Positions 8,257 to 17,118 of a stretch of DNA of 35,181 bases are shown here, in pieces. Within the stretch, counting starts at the first letter, position 1, and every line of letters starts with the position of its first letter. This stretch comes from Bordetella parapertussis (GTDB lineage Bacteria; Bacteroidota; Bacteroidia; Chitinophagales; Chitinophagaceae). Both the position numbers and the translations under genes were made by a program. The notes beneath the pieces were generated by a model. That model worked only from the letters and a program-made list of their open reading frames with translations. It did not search any database and had not been told where the DNA came from. The stretch covers positions 1 through 35,181 of the forward strand of contig CALQJX020000032.1 of assembly GCA_943331005.2 (NCBI GenBank), given 5' to 3'.

Positions 8257-8997
8257 ATGAGCAGTAGCAATTTTGGGCAGGGAGATTATAATATCAGGAA
8301 CAACAATCCTGCAAACAGAGTATTTTTTGGTATCGCGGTATCGCTTATAGGTTTCGGGCTCCTGCTTAAAGCTTTAGGGCTGCTACCTTCTTTTATTCAC
8401 TTTTCATGGCCGGTAGTGCTCATCATCATAGGTGTCATGTCGGGGCTCAAAAACAATTTCAGGAACAACACCTGGTGGATACTGATCATCATTGGTCTGG
8501 CAAATATGATTCCCCAGTTCGAAATTCTGGGTCGCTCATCAAGACATCTTGTATGGCCTATCATGCTGGTCATTTTCGGTCTTATGATCGCTTTCAGACC
8601 GAAACGCAACAAATGTCACCCGAGATCTATCATCAATTCTCAAATTACCCCCGATAATAAATTGCTGGTAGATGTGGTGTTCGGTGGGCGTAAAGAGATC
8701 ATCACTACCAAAGATTTCAGAGGTGGTGTTGTTTCTGTAACATTTGGTGGCAGCGAAATAAACCTCACTCAGGCCGATTTTGTAGAAGAATCTATAACTA
8801 TGGATTGCCGCGTTTCTTTCGGGGGCATAGAACTTATTGTTCCTTCTCATTGGGAGATCCAGAACAATATCACTCCTACAATGGGTAGCGTAGAAGACGA
8901 AAGAGTAATATATACTGCCCAGAATTCTGAAGTGAAAAAGAAACTGATACTACAGGGTAGCTGCAATTTCGGTAGCATAGAGATAAAATCTTATTAA
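8257..8997 (+). CDS. LiaF/LiaI-like membrane protein
   Basis: This 246-residue protein has four predicted membrane helices in its first half (about 22-44, 47-63, 71-86 and 95-113). A beta-rich soluble C-terminal half follows, with repeated FGG motifs (VVFGGRKEI, VTFGGSEI, VSFGGIEL) typical of the LiaF C-terminal domain. In Firmicutes LiaF restrains the LiaRS cell-envelope stress system; in Bacteroidota such proteins occur without known partners, and no two-component genes are adjacent here. A possible AAAGGA ribosome site is only 2 bases from the ATG. Fold assignment is fairly secure, role is not. Confidence 0.75.
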   Translation: MSSSNFGQGDYNIRNNNPANRVFFGIAVSLIGFGLLLKALGLLPSFIHFSWPVVLIIIGVMSGLKNNFRNNTWWILIIIGLANMIPQFEILGRSSRHLVWPIMLVIFGLMIAFRPKRNKCHPRSIINSQITPDNKLLVDVVFGGRKEIITTKDFRGGVVSVTFGGSEINLTQADFVEESITMDCRVSFGGIELIVPSHWEIQNNITPTMGSVEDERVIYTAQNSEVKKKLILQGSCNFGSIEIKSY

Positions 8998-9031
8998 TTA
9001 CCATATCTATCATCCATATAAAACAACTTTT

Positions 9032-9328
9032 ATGAGGTCATTCACTGCACAGATCGTATACCGCATAGAGTGCGACGGACAACATACTGATCAGTATGAA
9101 GAACAATGGCGACTGGTCTTTGGCGAAAACGAAGAACAGGCTTTGGTTCAGGCCAGAAAGGCCGGGCTGGGGGAGGAAACCACTTTCATAGACAGGCATG
9201 GCCGCACTATTTACTGGCGCATGCTGGCAGTAAAAGACCTGCAGCCGGTTGAGCTCATAAATGGCGGCTTGCTGTTCTCTATGGTCAGAGAGGTGCAGCC
9301 GGTTCCGGCTCCTATTTGGGCAGCATAG
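9032..9328 (+). CDS. DUF4288-like small protein
   Basis: A 98-residue acidic soluble protein. The pattern of an N-terminal strand, EEQWRLVFGENEEQALVQAR and FIDRHGRTIYWRMLAVKDL resembles the DUF4288 family, a function-unknown domain of about 90 residues. It starts 34 bp after the LiaF-like gene on the same strand and could be co-transcribed with it. Its stop lies upstream of the dusB promoter. Confidence 0.6.
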   Translation: MRSFTAQIVYRIECDGQHTDQYEEQWRLVFGENEEQALVQARKAGLGEETTFIDRHGRTIYWRMLAVKDLQPVELINGGLLFSMVREVQPVPAPIWAA

Positions 9329-9438
9329 TCCTGAACAAGATTTGCAATGCGTCTTTCATCCGGAAGACGCATTTTTTCTGTCTGGCTACTACCCGAAGCG
9401 GCCCAGTGTCAACTGGCTTATTGCGTTCACTTTTCACC

Positions 9439-9446
9439 TACCTTTG
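9439..9446 (+). promoter_or_regulatory. -7 box of dusB
   Basis: TACCTTTG lies 15 bp before the ATG at 9462. The nearest upstream TTG is only 15 bp away, so the -33 part is weak. The box supports the short start. Confidence 0.55.
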
Positions 9447-9461
9447 CTAGCTATTTTCAAC

Positions 9462-10457
9462 ATGGTTAAGATTGCTAATATAAAACTGGGGGAATTCCCT
9501 TTATTGCTGGCTCCTATGGAGGATGTCAGTGACCCTCCTTTTCGTGCAGTATGTAAGGAACATGGGGCAGACCTCATGTATACAGAGTTCATTTCTTCTG
9601 AAGGGCTGATACGTGATGCGATCAAAAGCAGGCAGAAACTGGATATTTTCGACTACGAAAAGCCGGTTGGTATTCAGATCTTCGGCGGAGATGAGGATGC
9701 AATGGCCATGTCTGCCAAGATAGTAGACGCTACCAATCCAGATCTGCTCGATATCAATTTCGGTTGTCCGGTAAAGAAGGTTGTATGCAAGGGGGCAGGA
9801 GCAGCAGTGCTCAAAGATATAGACCTGATGGTAAGGCTCACCAGCGCCTGCATCAAACAAACCAAGCTACCGGTTACCATCAAAACCCGCCTGGGATGGG
9901 ACAATAACACCAAGAACATAGAAGAAGTGGTGGAGCGCATGCAGGATATTGGCGTACAGGCAATATCCATACATGGGCGCACCCGCATGCAGCTCTATAA
10001 AGGAGATGCCGACTGGACCCTAATAGGCAAGATAAAGAACAATCCACGTATACATATACCTATTTTCGGCAATGGAGACATAGACTCGCCCGAGAAAGCA
10101 GTAGAATACCGCAACCGTTATGGGGTAGATGGTATCATGATAGGGAGAGCTGCTATAGGCTACCCATGGATTTTCAGGGAGATAAAACACTACATGGCTA
10201 CCGGCGAGATACTGCCACCACCTACTATTGCAGAGCGACTGGATGCTTGCCGCAAACATCTGGAGGGATCGGTGAAATGGAAGGGTAGCAAGGTGGGTAT
10301 ACTGGAAATGCGCCGTCACTATGCCAGCTATCTCAAAGGCCTTTCTCACGTAAAGGAATACCGCAACCGTCTGGTTTCTACCGAGGATCTGAATGAGATC
10401 AACGGTATTCTGAAAGAGGTAGAAGAGAAATACACCAACGAAATGCAGGCATATTAA
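9462..10457 (+). CDS. dusB: tRNA-dihydrouridine synthase
   Basis: This FMN enzyme reduces specific uridines in the tRNA D-loop using NADPH. The chosen start gives 331 residues, the usual DusB length; the open frame extends 67 codons upstream, but that part overlaps the previous gene and the promoter. Motifs along the barrel are APMEDVSDPPFR (17-28), FGCPVKKVVCKGAGAAVL with catalytic C102, the TRLGW strand, GRTRMQLYKGDADW, IFGNGDID and GIMIGRAAIGYPW for phosphate/FMN binding. The C-terminal helical tRNA-binding domain is complete. It ends before a strong terminator. Confidence 0.92.
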   Translation: MVKIANIKLGEFPLLLAPMEDVSDPPFRAVCKEHGADLMYTEFISSEGLIRDAIKSRQKLDIFDYEKPVGIQIFGGDEDAMAMSAKIVDATNPDLLDINFGCPVKKVVCKGAGAAVLKDIDLMVRLTSACIKQTKLPVTIKTRLGWDNNTKNIEEVVERMQDIGVQAISIHGRTRMQLYKGDADWTLIGKIKNNPRIHIPIFGNGDIDSPEKAVEYRNRYGVDGIMIGRAAIGYPWIFREIKHYMATGEILPPPTIAERLDACRKHLEGSVKWKGSKVGILEMRRHYASYLKGLSHVKEYRNRLVSTEDLNEINGILKEVEEKYTNEMQAY

Positions 10458-10474
10458 TTGCATTCAACCTATTC

Positions 10475-10515
10475 AAAACAAAAGCCCATATAGTTCATGG
10501 GCTTTTGTTTTTTAA
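10475..10515. terminator. Terminator between dusB and the DoxX-like gene
   Basis: A 15-bp stem (10475-10489 with 10497-10511) has a 7-nt loop, with A-rich and T-rich flanks. It can end transcripts from both sides of this convergent pair. Confidence 0.88.
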
Positions 10516-10571
10516 TGATTATTACCTAAAGTTTATGATCAATAATATTGTCGCAATTAATTGATTGTCAA

Positions 10572-10934
10572 TTATATTTTAGCTGCTACTAGTTTATTGT
10601 TATAGAACCACGATATAGCCAATATCACCAGAAACACCAGCGGCATCACAAATGGTGTGCCTGTAGCGAGGTGAGACCATACTGCACCTATAAAGGTAAA
10701 AGTAAGCCCTGCATAGGCCCACTCACGTAATCTTGGCGATAACGGCTGCAACAGTCCTACTGCGGCAAGCAGTTTGGCTATACCCAGTATGCTGATCATA
10801 AAGGCAGGGTAGCCAAGTGTGTTCATACCCTTAGTGATCTCCGGATTATTTGTAAGATACATAGCGCTGCTCATCAGCATCATTGCTGCTACTATACCGG
10901 TGATAACCCAGAAAATGATCTTGTTTGTCTTCAT
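10572..10934 (-). CDS. DoxX-like small membrane protein
   Basis: A 120-residue protein with four predicted membrane helices and the DoxX-like pattern: an N-terminal KIIFWVITGIVA helix, then YPAFMISILGIAKLLAAVGLL, then the WAYAGLTFTFIGAVWSHLATG helix. Reading starts at the ATG at 10934; a longer frame to 11186 would overlap the divergent regulator. It is transcribed away from the HxlR gene across a 103-bp region containing an operator-like palindrome. HxlR regulators often control such redox or membrane genes, so it is a likely target (inference). Confidence 0.78.
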   Translation of the reverse strand: MKTNKIIFWVITGIVAAMMLMSSAMYLTNNPEITKGMNTLGYPAFMISILGIAKLLAAVGLLQPLSPRLREWAYAGLTFTFIGAVWSHLATGTPFVMPLVFLVILAISWFYNNKLVAAKI

Positions 10935-10964
10935 ATTTATTTGTTTTGTACAAATCTCTGTATA

Positions 10965-10996
10965 TTTGCTATACTTTAGATACTGGTATACTTTTG
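10965..10996 (+). promoter_or_regulatory. hxlR promoter
   Basis: TTTG (10965-10968), a 20-bp spacer and TACTTTTG (10989-10996) form a good Bacteroidota promoter. The -7 box overlaps the left arm of the inverted repeat at 10984-11011. Confidence 0.6.
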
Positions 10997-11011
10997 TATA
11001 TCGGTATACCA
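10984..11011. promoter_or_regulatory. Inverted-repeat operator between doxX-like and hxlR
   Basis: TGGTATAC (10984-10991) and GTATACCA (11004-11011) are perfect inverted copies separated by 12 bp. The centre-to-centre distance is two helical turns, suiting a dimeric winged-helix repressor. Because the left arm covers the hxlR -7 box, autorepression is likely (inference). Confidence 0.6.
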
Positions 11012-11037
11012 TAAGATACCACCTAAAACAGTACTGT

Positions 11038-11427
11038 ATGTGTCCGAATAAAGAAGGGAACGAACAGCAGGAAACACCACATAGCCAGGGCGAGTGTTCC
11101 AAACACATGCTACCCGTGCGCGATGCGCTGGAAATGCTGAGTGGCAAATGGAAGATCCCCATCATCATTGCGCTGTCATTTGGCAATTACCGTTTCAAAG
11201 AGCTGCACAGGCAAATAGGCATTACACCCAAAATGCTGTCTAAAGAACTAAAGGAGCTGGAAATGCACCAGCTGGTGAAGCGTACTGTCTATGATACCAC
11301 TCCCGTAACGGTAGAATATGCATTGACACCCTATGCCGATTCGCTGCAAAAAGTGATTCTGGCGCTGAAAGAGTGGGGTACAGAACACCGCAAACGACTG
11401 ATGAACAAAACCCCTGTTACTGCATGA
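11038..11427 (+). CDS. HxlR family transcriptional regulator
   Basis: A 129-residue winged-helix protein. The HxlR signature is plain: CSKHMLPVRDALEMLSGKWK, then FKELHRQIGITPKMLSKELK (recognition helix) and ALTPYADSL in the C-terminal dimerisation helix. Cys20, just before the domain, matches the conserved Cys used for redox or electrophile sensing in some HxlR members. The open frame continues upstream to 10819, but that part crosses the promoter, so 11038 is chosen. Its stop codon overlaps the start of the next gene (ATGA). Confidence 0.88.
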   Translation: MCPNKEGNEQQETPHSQGECSKHMLPVRDALEMLSGKWKIPIIIALSFGNYRFKELHRQIGITPKMLSKELKELEMHQLVKRTVYDTTPVTVEYALTPYADSLQKVILALKEWGTEHRKRLMNKTPVTA

Positions 11428-11918
11428 CCCGTATAGGACTGATATCAGATACGCATGGCCACCTTGATGATGCTGTTTTCAGGCATTTTGATCAATGCGA
11501 TGAAATATGGCATGCCGGCGACTTTGGCACTCCCGAACTATCGGACAAACTGAAAGCCTTCAAACCGCTGCGTGGCGTATACGGCAATATAGACGGCTAC
11601 GACATCCGCAGCGAATTTCCGGAGCAACTGCGTTTTACCTGCGAAGGGGTAAATGTGCTGATGATACATATTGGCGGGTACCCGGGCCGATATACGCCGC
11701 TTGCCAAAACGGCACTGGCGCTTGCACCTACACAACTATTCATCAGCGGCCACTCGCACATACTGAAGGTGATCTATGACGACAAACTGAAATGCCTGCA
11801 TATGAACCCGGGTGCTGCCGGCAAACATGGCTGGCACAAGGTAAGAACCCTGCTGCGCTTTGTGATAGACGGCAAAGACATGAAACAGTGCGAGGTGATA
11901 GAGCTGGGCCCCAGATAG
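11424..11918 (+). CDS. YfcE/MJ0936-type metallophosphoesterase
   Basis: This 164-residue protein contains all the metal-ligand motifs of the small calcineurin-like phosphodiesterase family: D9 and H11 (SDTHG), D33 (HAGDFG), N55 (GNID), H82 (MIHIGG), and H110 and H112 (GHSH). Substrate is unknown; relatives cleave phosphodiesters. The ATG overlaps the hxlR stop by four bases, so the two are translationally coupled. The longer frame starting at 11373 lies inside hxlR and is not used. It ends 3 bp from the stop of the convergent oxidoreductase gene. Confidence 0.87.
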   Translation: MTRIGLISDTHGHLDDAVFRHFDQCDEIWHAGDFGTPELSDKLKAFKPLRGVYGNIDGYDIRSEFPEQLRFTCEGVNVLMIHIGGYPGRYTPLAKTALALAPTQLFISGHSHILKVIYDDKLKCLHMNPGAAGKHGWHKVRTLLRFVIDGKDMKQCEVIELGPR

Positions 11919-11921
11919 GCA

Positions 11922-12566
11922 TCAGGCTTTTATGAGCCTGAAAGCGTGGTTCCACTTGCCACCCAGAAAACCGGGTATGCACCACAACATGCACAATGGC
12001 TCTATGGCACGCGCTGCTGTAGCTTTTCCCATATCTTCTACCTCCCAGCCAAAACGTACCAGTATATCGTGCACCTCTTTTTTAGAGGTATCGTTATTGC
12101 CGCAGGTAAACATGGTTGGTTTTTCTGTAAATGCAGGGTCTACCATGTAGGCATTACCTACGCTGTTGAAGGCCTTTACAAAGTGTATCTCGGGGAAACG
12201 CTCCTGCAGGGTTTCCATAAGTGACTCATCGTTATTGGTGAAATAGCGCAGTACACCATTTTCGGGGGCTGCTTCGGCTATGGGGTTGGTGGTATCTATT
12301 ACGGTTTTCCAGTGCAGGTGTTGCGGGCCTGCCTGTTCTATGGCATCGGCAGCAATATTGCCTTTTACGGCCAGTACCAGTATACCGCCAAACTTCGCCG
12401 CCTCTTCAAAACTGCCGGTATGTGCTTTCTTACCTCCTTTTTCTTTCCATTCTGCCAGCTTTGCTGTGTCGCGGGAACTGAGCATTACCTCATAGCCATG
12501 TTTCAGGAAGCCGTTGCCCAGTGTGCGTGCCACAATGCCCGATCCTAATATCCCTATCTTTTTCAT
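11922..12566 (-). CDS. NADP-binding oxidoreductase, F420-dependent-reductase-like
   Basis: A 214-residue Rossmann protein: KKIGILGSGIVARTLGNGFL is the dinucleotide-binding loop, followed by MLSSRD at the end of strand 2, where SR suits NADP over NAD. VIDTTNPIAE, FVKAFNSVGN and MFTCGNN match the NADP oxidoreductase, coenzyme F420-dependent family (PF03807). Bacteroidota do not make F420, so the true hydride partner is unknown. Start chosen at 12566; the upstream extension to 12623 lacks homology. It is convergent with the phosphoesterase and no terminator separates them. Confidence 0.78.
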   Translation of the reverse strand: MKKIGILGSGIVARTLGNGFLKHGYEVMLSSRDTAKLAEWKEKGGKKAHTGSFEEAAKFGGILVLAVKGNIAADAIEQAGPQHLHWKTVIDTTNPIAEAAPENGVLRYFTNNDESLMETLQERFPEIHFVKAFNSVGNAYMVDPAFTEKPTMFTCGNNDTSKKEVHDILVRFGWEVEDMGKATAARAIEPLCMLWCIPGFLGGKWNHAFRLIKA

Positions 12567-12686
12567 AGTGTGGTTTTGGGGGCAAATTAGCACAAAAACC
12601 AACCCGTAAAATGGGGGTGGCATTAATCTTTGTTATAGTGCCATCAGCCAATAACATCGGTGCATTTAATGTGACTTAATTTACCG

Positions 12687-12694
12687 TAATTTTG
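12687..12694 (+). promoter_or_regulatory. -7 box of rocD
   Basis: TAATTTTG is an exact TAnnTTTG match ending only 4 bp before the rocD ATG. The transcript would start at or very near the start codon. Confidence 0.5.
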
Positions 12695-12698
12695 CATC

Positions 12699-13931
12699 AT
12701 GCATGCGTTACATACCGTCTCAGAAAGAACACAATACTACCTGGATCTCGAAGATAAATTCGGGGCTCACAACTACCACCCGCTGCCGGTAGTACTGGCA
12801 AAGGGCAGGGGCGTACATGTGTGGGATGTGGACGACCGCCGCTATTTCGACTTCCTTTCAGGCTACTCTGCCATCAATCAGGGGCATTGCCATCCGCGCA
12901 TCATGGAGGCATTCATGGAGCAGGCGCAGAAGCTCACGCTTACCTCGCGTGCCTTTCACAACGATATGCTGGGTGAGTTTGCTGCCTTTATCACCAGGTT
13001 CTTTGGGTATGACAAGGTGCTGCCTATGAACACCGGTGTAGAAGCAGTGGAGACCGGCCTGAAACTGGCGCGCCGCTGGGGTTATGAAGTGAAGGGGGTA
13101 CCTGCCAATAAGGCCAAGATCCTCGTTTGCAGCGAGAACTTCCACGGCCGTACCATCAACGTCATTTCCTTCAGTACCGACAACGATTCCAGAAGAGATT
13201 TTGGTCCGTTCACACCGGGTTATGAGGTAATAGCCTACAACGATATACCTGCGCTGCAGGCTGCGCTTGCCGACAGCAATGTAGTGGCTTTTATGGTAGA
13301 GCCTATACAGGGCGAAGCCGGAGTGGTAGTACCTGCAGATGGCTACCTGAGCAAGGCTGCTGCCATGTGCAAAGAGGCCAATGTGCTCTTTATAGCAGAT
13401 GAGATACAGACCGGCCTTTCGAGAACGGGCAAGATGCTGGCCTGCGACCACGAAAATGTGCGCCCCGACATACTGCTGCTGGGCAAGGCACTATCTGGCG
13501 GTACCATGCCGGTATCTGCGGTGCTGGCCGACGATGAGATAATGATGACCATAAAACCGGGTGAGCACGGCTCGACCTATGGTGGCAACCCGCTGGCATG
13601 CAAGGTGGCTATGACCGCATTGCAGGTGCTGGTAGACGAACAAATGAGCGAGAACTCTGAGCTGCAGGGCGCATACCTGCGCCAGGGCCTGCTGGACCTC
13701 AATCACCCGAGCATAGCACTGGTGAGGGGCAAGGGTTTGTTCAACGCCATTGTTATCGATCACCCCAATAAGGAAGCGGCCTGGGAAATATGCATGGAGA
13801 TGAAGGATAACGGCCTGCTGGCCAAACCTACCCATGGCGACAGGATCCGTTTTGCGCCGCCGCTGCTCATAACCCGCGAGCAGGTAGATGAGTGCCTGGC
13901 CATAATAAGCAAGAGCCTGGAGAAGTTCTAA
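12699..13931 (+). CDS. rocD: Ornithine-oxo-acid transaminase
   Basis: A PLP enzyme that moves the delta-amino group of ornithine to 2-oxoglutarate, giving glutamate-5-semialdehyde (arginine/ornithine breakdown or proline supply). The 410 residues cover the full class-III aminotransferase. The N-terminal [15 protein letters not shown] is typical of ornithine transaminases. [15 protein letters not shown] binds the cofactor phosphate, [14 protein letters not shown] holds the PLP-ring Asp, and K263 in LLGKALSGG forms the Schiff base. The family N-terminus leaves no later start option. It stands alone, followed by a terminator shared with convergent pgk. Confidence 0.92.
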   Translation: MHALHTVSERTQYYLDLEDKFGAHNYHPLPVVLAKGRGVHVWDVDDRRYFDFLSGYSAINQGHCHPRIMEAFMEQAQKLTLTSRAFHNDMLGEFAAFITRFFGYDKVLPMNTGVEAVETGLKLARRWGYEVKGVPANKAKILVCSENFHGRTINVISFSTDNDSRRDFGPFTPGYEVIAYNDIPALQAALADSNVVAFMVEPIQGEAGVVVPADGYLSKAAAMCKEANVLFIADEIQTGLSRTGKMLACDHENVRPDILLLGKALSGGTMPVSAVLADDEIMMTIKPGEHGSTYGGNPLACKVAMTALQVLVDEQMSENSELQGAYLRQGLLDLNHPSIALVRGKGLFNAIVIDHPNKEAAWEICMEMKDNGLLAKPTHGDRIRFAPPLLITREQVDECLAIISKSLEKF

Positions 13932-13952
13932 CTCACTGACTATCATATCATT

Positions 13953-13990
13953 ACAATATAAAAGCCCCACATGTGGGGCTTTTATATTGT
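13953..13990. terminator. Bidirectional terminator between rocD and pgk
   Basis: A perfect 17-bp stem (13953-13969 with 13974-13990) closes a CATG loop. A-tracts and T-tracts inside the arms let it work in both directions. Confidence 0.9.
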
Positions 13991-14003
13991 ATGTAGTATA
14001 CTA

Positions 14004-15215
14004 TTAATTGTTCTTGATAGCAGCTATACCCGGCAGTACCTTACCCTCGAAGAACTCGAGCATGGCACCACCACCGGTAGATACATAACTTACCTTATCG
14101 GCAAGGTTGAATTTGTTGACAGCGGCAACACTGTCGCCACCACCTACCAGCGAGAAAGCACCGTTTGCAGTAGCTGCGGCAACTGCCTCTGCTATAGCCT
14201 TGGTACCATGCTGGAATTTCTCCATCTCGAAAACACCCATAGGGCCGTTCCATAGGATGGTCTTAGAGTTGGCGATCACTTTGCTGAACTGGTCTACAGC
14301 CATCTGGCCAATGTCCAGTCCCATCCAGCCGGTAGGGATATTGTTGCTGAGTGCAGAAGAGGTTTCGGCATCTGCGGCAAATTTATCTGCCAGAATGCTG
14401 TCGGCAGGCAGGTGTATGCATACACCCTTGTCGGCTGCTTTTTTCAGCAGGTTCAGCGCCATATCCAGGCGGTCGTCTTCGCAAAGAGAGTTGCCTATCT
14501 GGCCGCCCTGCGCCTTGAAGAACGTATAGGCCATGCCACCACCAATGATGATATCGGTAGCTTTTTCGAGCAGGTTCTCTATGATGAGGATCTTGTCTGA
14601 TACCTTGGCACCACCTATGATAGCGGTAAAAGGCTTTTTGTTGTTGTGCATTACCTCTTCGGCTGCTTTCACTTCGCCCTCCATCAGCAGGCCGAACATC
14701 TTTTTGCCGGCAGCAAAGCTATCTGCAATAACGGCAGTAGATGCGTGCGCCCTGTGTGCTGTACCGAATGCGTCATTTACATACACATCGCCCAGCTTGG
14801 CCAGTTTTTCGGCAAATTCTTTATCGCCCTTTTCTTCCTGTTTGTAGTAGCGCAGGTTTTCCAGCAGCAATACCTGGCCCGGCTGCAGTGCAGCGGCATT
14901 CGCAGCAGCATCTTCGCTGATACAATCTTCGGCGAACTGTACCTGAACACCCAGCAGGGTAGACAGGTGCTCGGCTACCGGCTTCAGGGTGAAATCGGCA
15001 AGGGTGAGGTGTGGTTTCTTTTCTATATCCTTCAGCGGGCGGCCCCAATGGCTCATCAATACTACGCTGCCGCCATCTGCCAGTACCTTTTTGATGGTAG
15101 GCAATGCTGCACGCATACGGGTATCATCGGTGATGGTACCATTCTTTATAGGCACATTGAAGTCTACGCGGATGAGTGCGCGCTCGTTGCTGAAATTGTG
15201 ATCTGAAAAACTCAT
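14004..15215 (-). CDS. pgk: Phosphoglycerate kinase
   Basis: Transfers phosphate from 1,3-bisphosphoglycerate to ADP in glycolysis. The 403 residues match the family. The N-terminal domain carries [14 protein letters not shown], the substrate-binding SHWGRP and [12 protein letters not shown]; the C-terminal domain has [22 protein letters not shown] and the phosphate-binding [11 protein letters not shown]. It lies 165 bp downstream of gapA on the same strand, but a terminator and its own -7 box separate them. Confidence 0.95.
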   Translation of the reverse strand: MSFSDHNFSNERALIRVDFNVPIKNGTITDDTRMRAALPTIKKVLADGGSVVLMSHWGRPLKDIEKKPHLTLADFTLKPVAEHLSTLLGVQVQFAEDCISEDAAANAAALQPGQVLLLENLRYYKQEEKGDKEFAEKLAKLGDVYVNDAFGTAHRAHASTAVIADSFAAGKKMFGLLMEGEVKAAEEVMHNNKKPFTAIIGGAKVSDKILIIENLLEKATDIIIGGGMAYTFFKAQGGQIGNSLCEDDRLDMALNLLKKAADKGVCIHLPADSILADKFAADAETSSALSNNIPTGWMGLDIGQMAVDQFSKVIANSKTILWNGPMGVFEMEKFQHGTKAIAEAVAAATANGAFSLVGGGDSVAAVNKFNLADKVSYVSTGGGAMLEFFEGKVLPGIAAIKNN

Positions 15216-15239
15216 ATCAGTAATTGCTTAAGTAAGATT

Positions 15240-15247
15240 CAAAAGTA
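15240..15247 (-). promoter_or_regulatory. -7 box of pgk
   Basis: The minus strand reads TACTTTTG, 24 bp before the pgk ATG. No clear -33 box is seen. Confidence 0.4.
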
Positions 15248-15329
15248 AAAGAAAAAGTAACGGGTTTGTTCTATATATATAGTAACAACACACAAAGGAC
15301 AATAATGTATATATGTGTGTCGTTTCACA

Positions 15330-15367
15330 AAAATATAAAAGCCCTCATAAGAAGGCTTTTATATTTT
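15330..15367 (-). terminator. Terminator of gapA
   Basis: A 14-bp stem (15330-15343 with 15354-15367) with a 10-nt loop lies 13 bp past the gapA stop. The arms carry the A/T tracts. Confidence 0.82.
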
Positions 15368-15380
15368 ATATGATCGTAGC

Positions 15381-16394
15381 TTATTTGCTGATGAGGCCTG
15401 CGAAATACTTCACAGTGCGAACGAGCTGAGAAACATAGCTCATTTCGTTGTCGTACCAGCTGATGGTTTTTACCATCTGTGTATCACCAACAGTGATCAC
15501 TTTGGTCTGAGTAGCATCGAACAGGGAACCGAAAGAAGTACCGATGATGTCGCTGCTCACGATCTCGTCTTCGTTGTAACCGAAGCTTTCGTTAGCTGCT
15601 GCTTTCATAGCGGCATTAATTTCTTCTACAGATGTTTTCTTGCCCAGAACAGTAACCAGTTCTGTAAGCGAACCTGTAACTGTAGGTACGCGCTGTGCAG
15701 AACCGTCCAGTTTACCTTTCAGCTCCGGCAGTACCAGACCTATAGCTTTTGCAGCACCGGTAGAGTTTGGAACGATGTTCTCTGCAGCTGCACGTGCACG
15801 GCGAAGATCGCCTTTTGCGTGTGGTGCGTCGAGTGTGTTCTGGTCGTTGGTGTAGGCGTGTACTGTGGTCATAAGACCTGTAACGATACCATAAGAATCG
15901 TTCAGCACTTTTGCCATTGGCGCCAGGCAGTTGGTAGTACATGATGCACAGCTGATAACAGTTTCGCTGCCATCGAGTATGCTGTGGTTCACGTTGAACA
16001 CAACAGTTTTCATTTCGCCGGTAGCAGGTGCAGAAATTACTACACGTTTAGCACCAGCCTGTATGTGACCTTCTGCTTTTTCCCTGTCGGTGAAGAAACC
16101 GGTACATTCCAGTACCACGTCAACTTCGTGCGCGCCCCAAGGGATCTGTGCAGGATCTTTCTGAGCGTATATTTTTATTTCTTTTCCATTAACAACGATA
16201 GAACCGTCGGTATGGGTAACAGTTTCATTGAAACGGCCCTGTGCAGTATCGTACTTCAGCAGGTGAGCGAGTACGTTTGGCTTAGTGAGGTCGTTGATCG
16301 CAACAACTTCAATTCCCTCCATGTTGTGGATCTGGCGGAATGCGAGGCGGCCGATACGGCCAAAACCATTGATGGCAACTTTTACTTTATTCAT
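15381..16394 (-). CDS. gapA: Glyceraldehyde-3-phosphate dehydrogenase, type I
   Basis: Oxidises glyceraldehyde-3-phosphate to 1,3-bisphosphoglycerate with NAD. It has 337 residues, the usual length. The Rossmann loop is INGFGRIGR (8-16); D35 after the second strand favours NAD. The active site is C152 in [12 protein letters not shown] with H179 in [20 protein letters not shown] and WYDNEMSY are the conserved C-terminal motifs. It is followed by its own terminator and then pgk, so the two glycolytic steps are neighbours but only loosely coupled. Confidence 0.96.
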   Translation of the reverse strand: MNKVKVAINGFGRIGRLAFRQIHNMEGIEVVAINDLTKPNVLAHLLKYDTAQGRFNETVTHTDGSIVVNGKEIKIYAQKDPAQIPWGAHEVDVVLECTGFFTDREKAEGHIQAGAKRVVISAPATGEMKTVVFNVNHSILDGSETVISCASCTTNCLAPMAKVLNDSYGIVTGLMTTVHAYTNDQNTLDAPHAKGDLRRARAAAENIVPNSTGAAKAIGLVLPELKGKLDGSAQRVPTVTGSLTELVTVLGKKTSVEEINAAMKAAANESFGYNEDEIVSSDIIGTSFGSLFDATQTKVITVGDTQMVKTISWYDNEMSYVSQLVRTVKYFAGLISK

Positions 16395-16438
16395 TTGTTG
16401 AAATATGGATTAAAAATGATGTTTCTGATTTCCGGCTG

Positions 16439-16446
16439 CAAAGGTA
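16439..16446 (-). promoter_or_regulatory. -7 box of gapA
   Basis: The minus strand reads TACCTTTG, an exact TAnnTTTG match, giving a leader of roughly 40 nt before the ATG at 16394. No TTTG at the ideal distance. Confidence 0.55.
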
Positions 16447-17029
16447 GTGAATTTTTCAGATGGTATAATATGATGGTGTAAGGAACAACTGGTATTAGGG
16501 GGAGCGGGAAGTTTAAAAAATCTCCCGCGTGAAAATATTTTTTTGATAACGGGCAATTTTACTGCTAATTATTTCAATATCAATAGTTTATACAAAAACA
16601 GGGGTGGGCAAAACTTCCCAAAAATCTCCCACTTTCCGGGAGGAAATTTCCCGCAGTTTTTCCCCTTTCCTATTCCTATAAAAATGTTAATATCTCCCAA
16701 AAATTTCCCGTTTTGGTTTGTTGCATCGTGCAAGGGATCTTACAGGTCCTGTAACCGTATGGCAATTTTTCAATTGCCCGCAGTGCCCGAAAATCTCCCA
16801 AAAATTTCCAGCTGGTGAGCAATGAGTTACGGAGCATTGCCTGACAGCAGCAGCTACAAAAAATTAGAAGCCGTTAAAACCTGCGACAAACCCACTGGAA
16901 ACGCTGGCGGTAAGAATGCCACAAATGCCGCGCCAATTTTGCAGAGCTGACAGAGATCTTATCCACAATTTTTTGGGGTGGGGAGACTGGTAGTAAAACC
17001 TGGTGGCTGTGTGGTGTATTTATTACCTG

Positions 17030-17049
17030 ATACGCCTGTACAGGCGTAT
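17030..17049. repeat. Perfect 20-bp palindrome
   Basis: ATACGCCTGTACAGGCGTAT is its own reverse complement, with no spacer. It stands alone at the edge of the AT-rich island; no promoter box overlaps it. It could be a binding site for a dimeric protein or a remnant of a mobile element. Confidence 0.5.
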
Positions 17050-17084
17050 ATCTTATATAAAGGCTTGAAAATCAGCTGAATTTC

Positions 17085-17118
17085 TATTTAACATAACATA
17101 AATTATAGGACAATTTGC
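17085..17118 (+). repeat. Copy C1 of the ATTATAGGACAA repeat
   Basis: About 34 bp matching, with a few single-base differences, the reverse complement of 17996-18031 (shared TATTTAAC, ATAAC, AAATTATAGGACAA and TTGC). It lies just past the end of the unknown gene at 17274-17579. Confidence 0.6.

Noticed and set aside
16543..16818. 91-codon plus-strand frame with a Phe/Pro-rich repeat
   Set aside because: It merely translates the TCTCCC/TTTCCC repeats, has no promoter box and no recognisable domain.
16959..16967. TTATCCACA, a perfect DnaA box
   Set aside because: Only one copy, with no cluster, AT-rich unwinding element or dnaA/dnaN/gidA neighbours; one 9-mer match in a window this size is not surprising.
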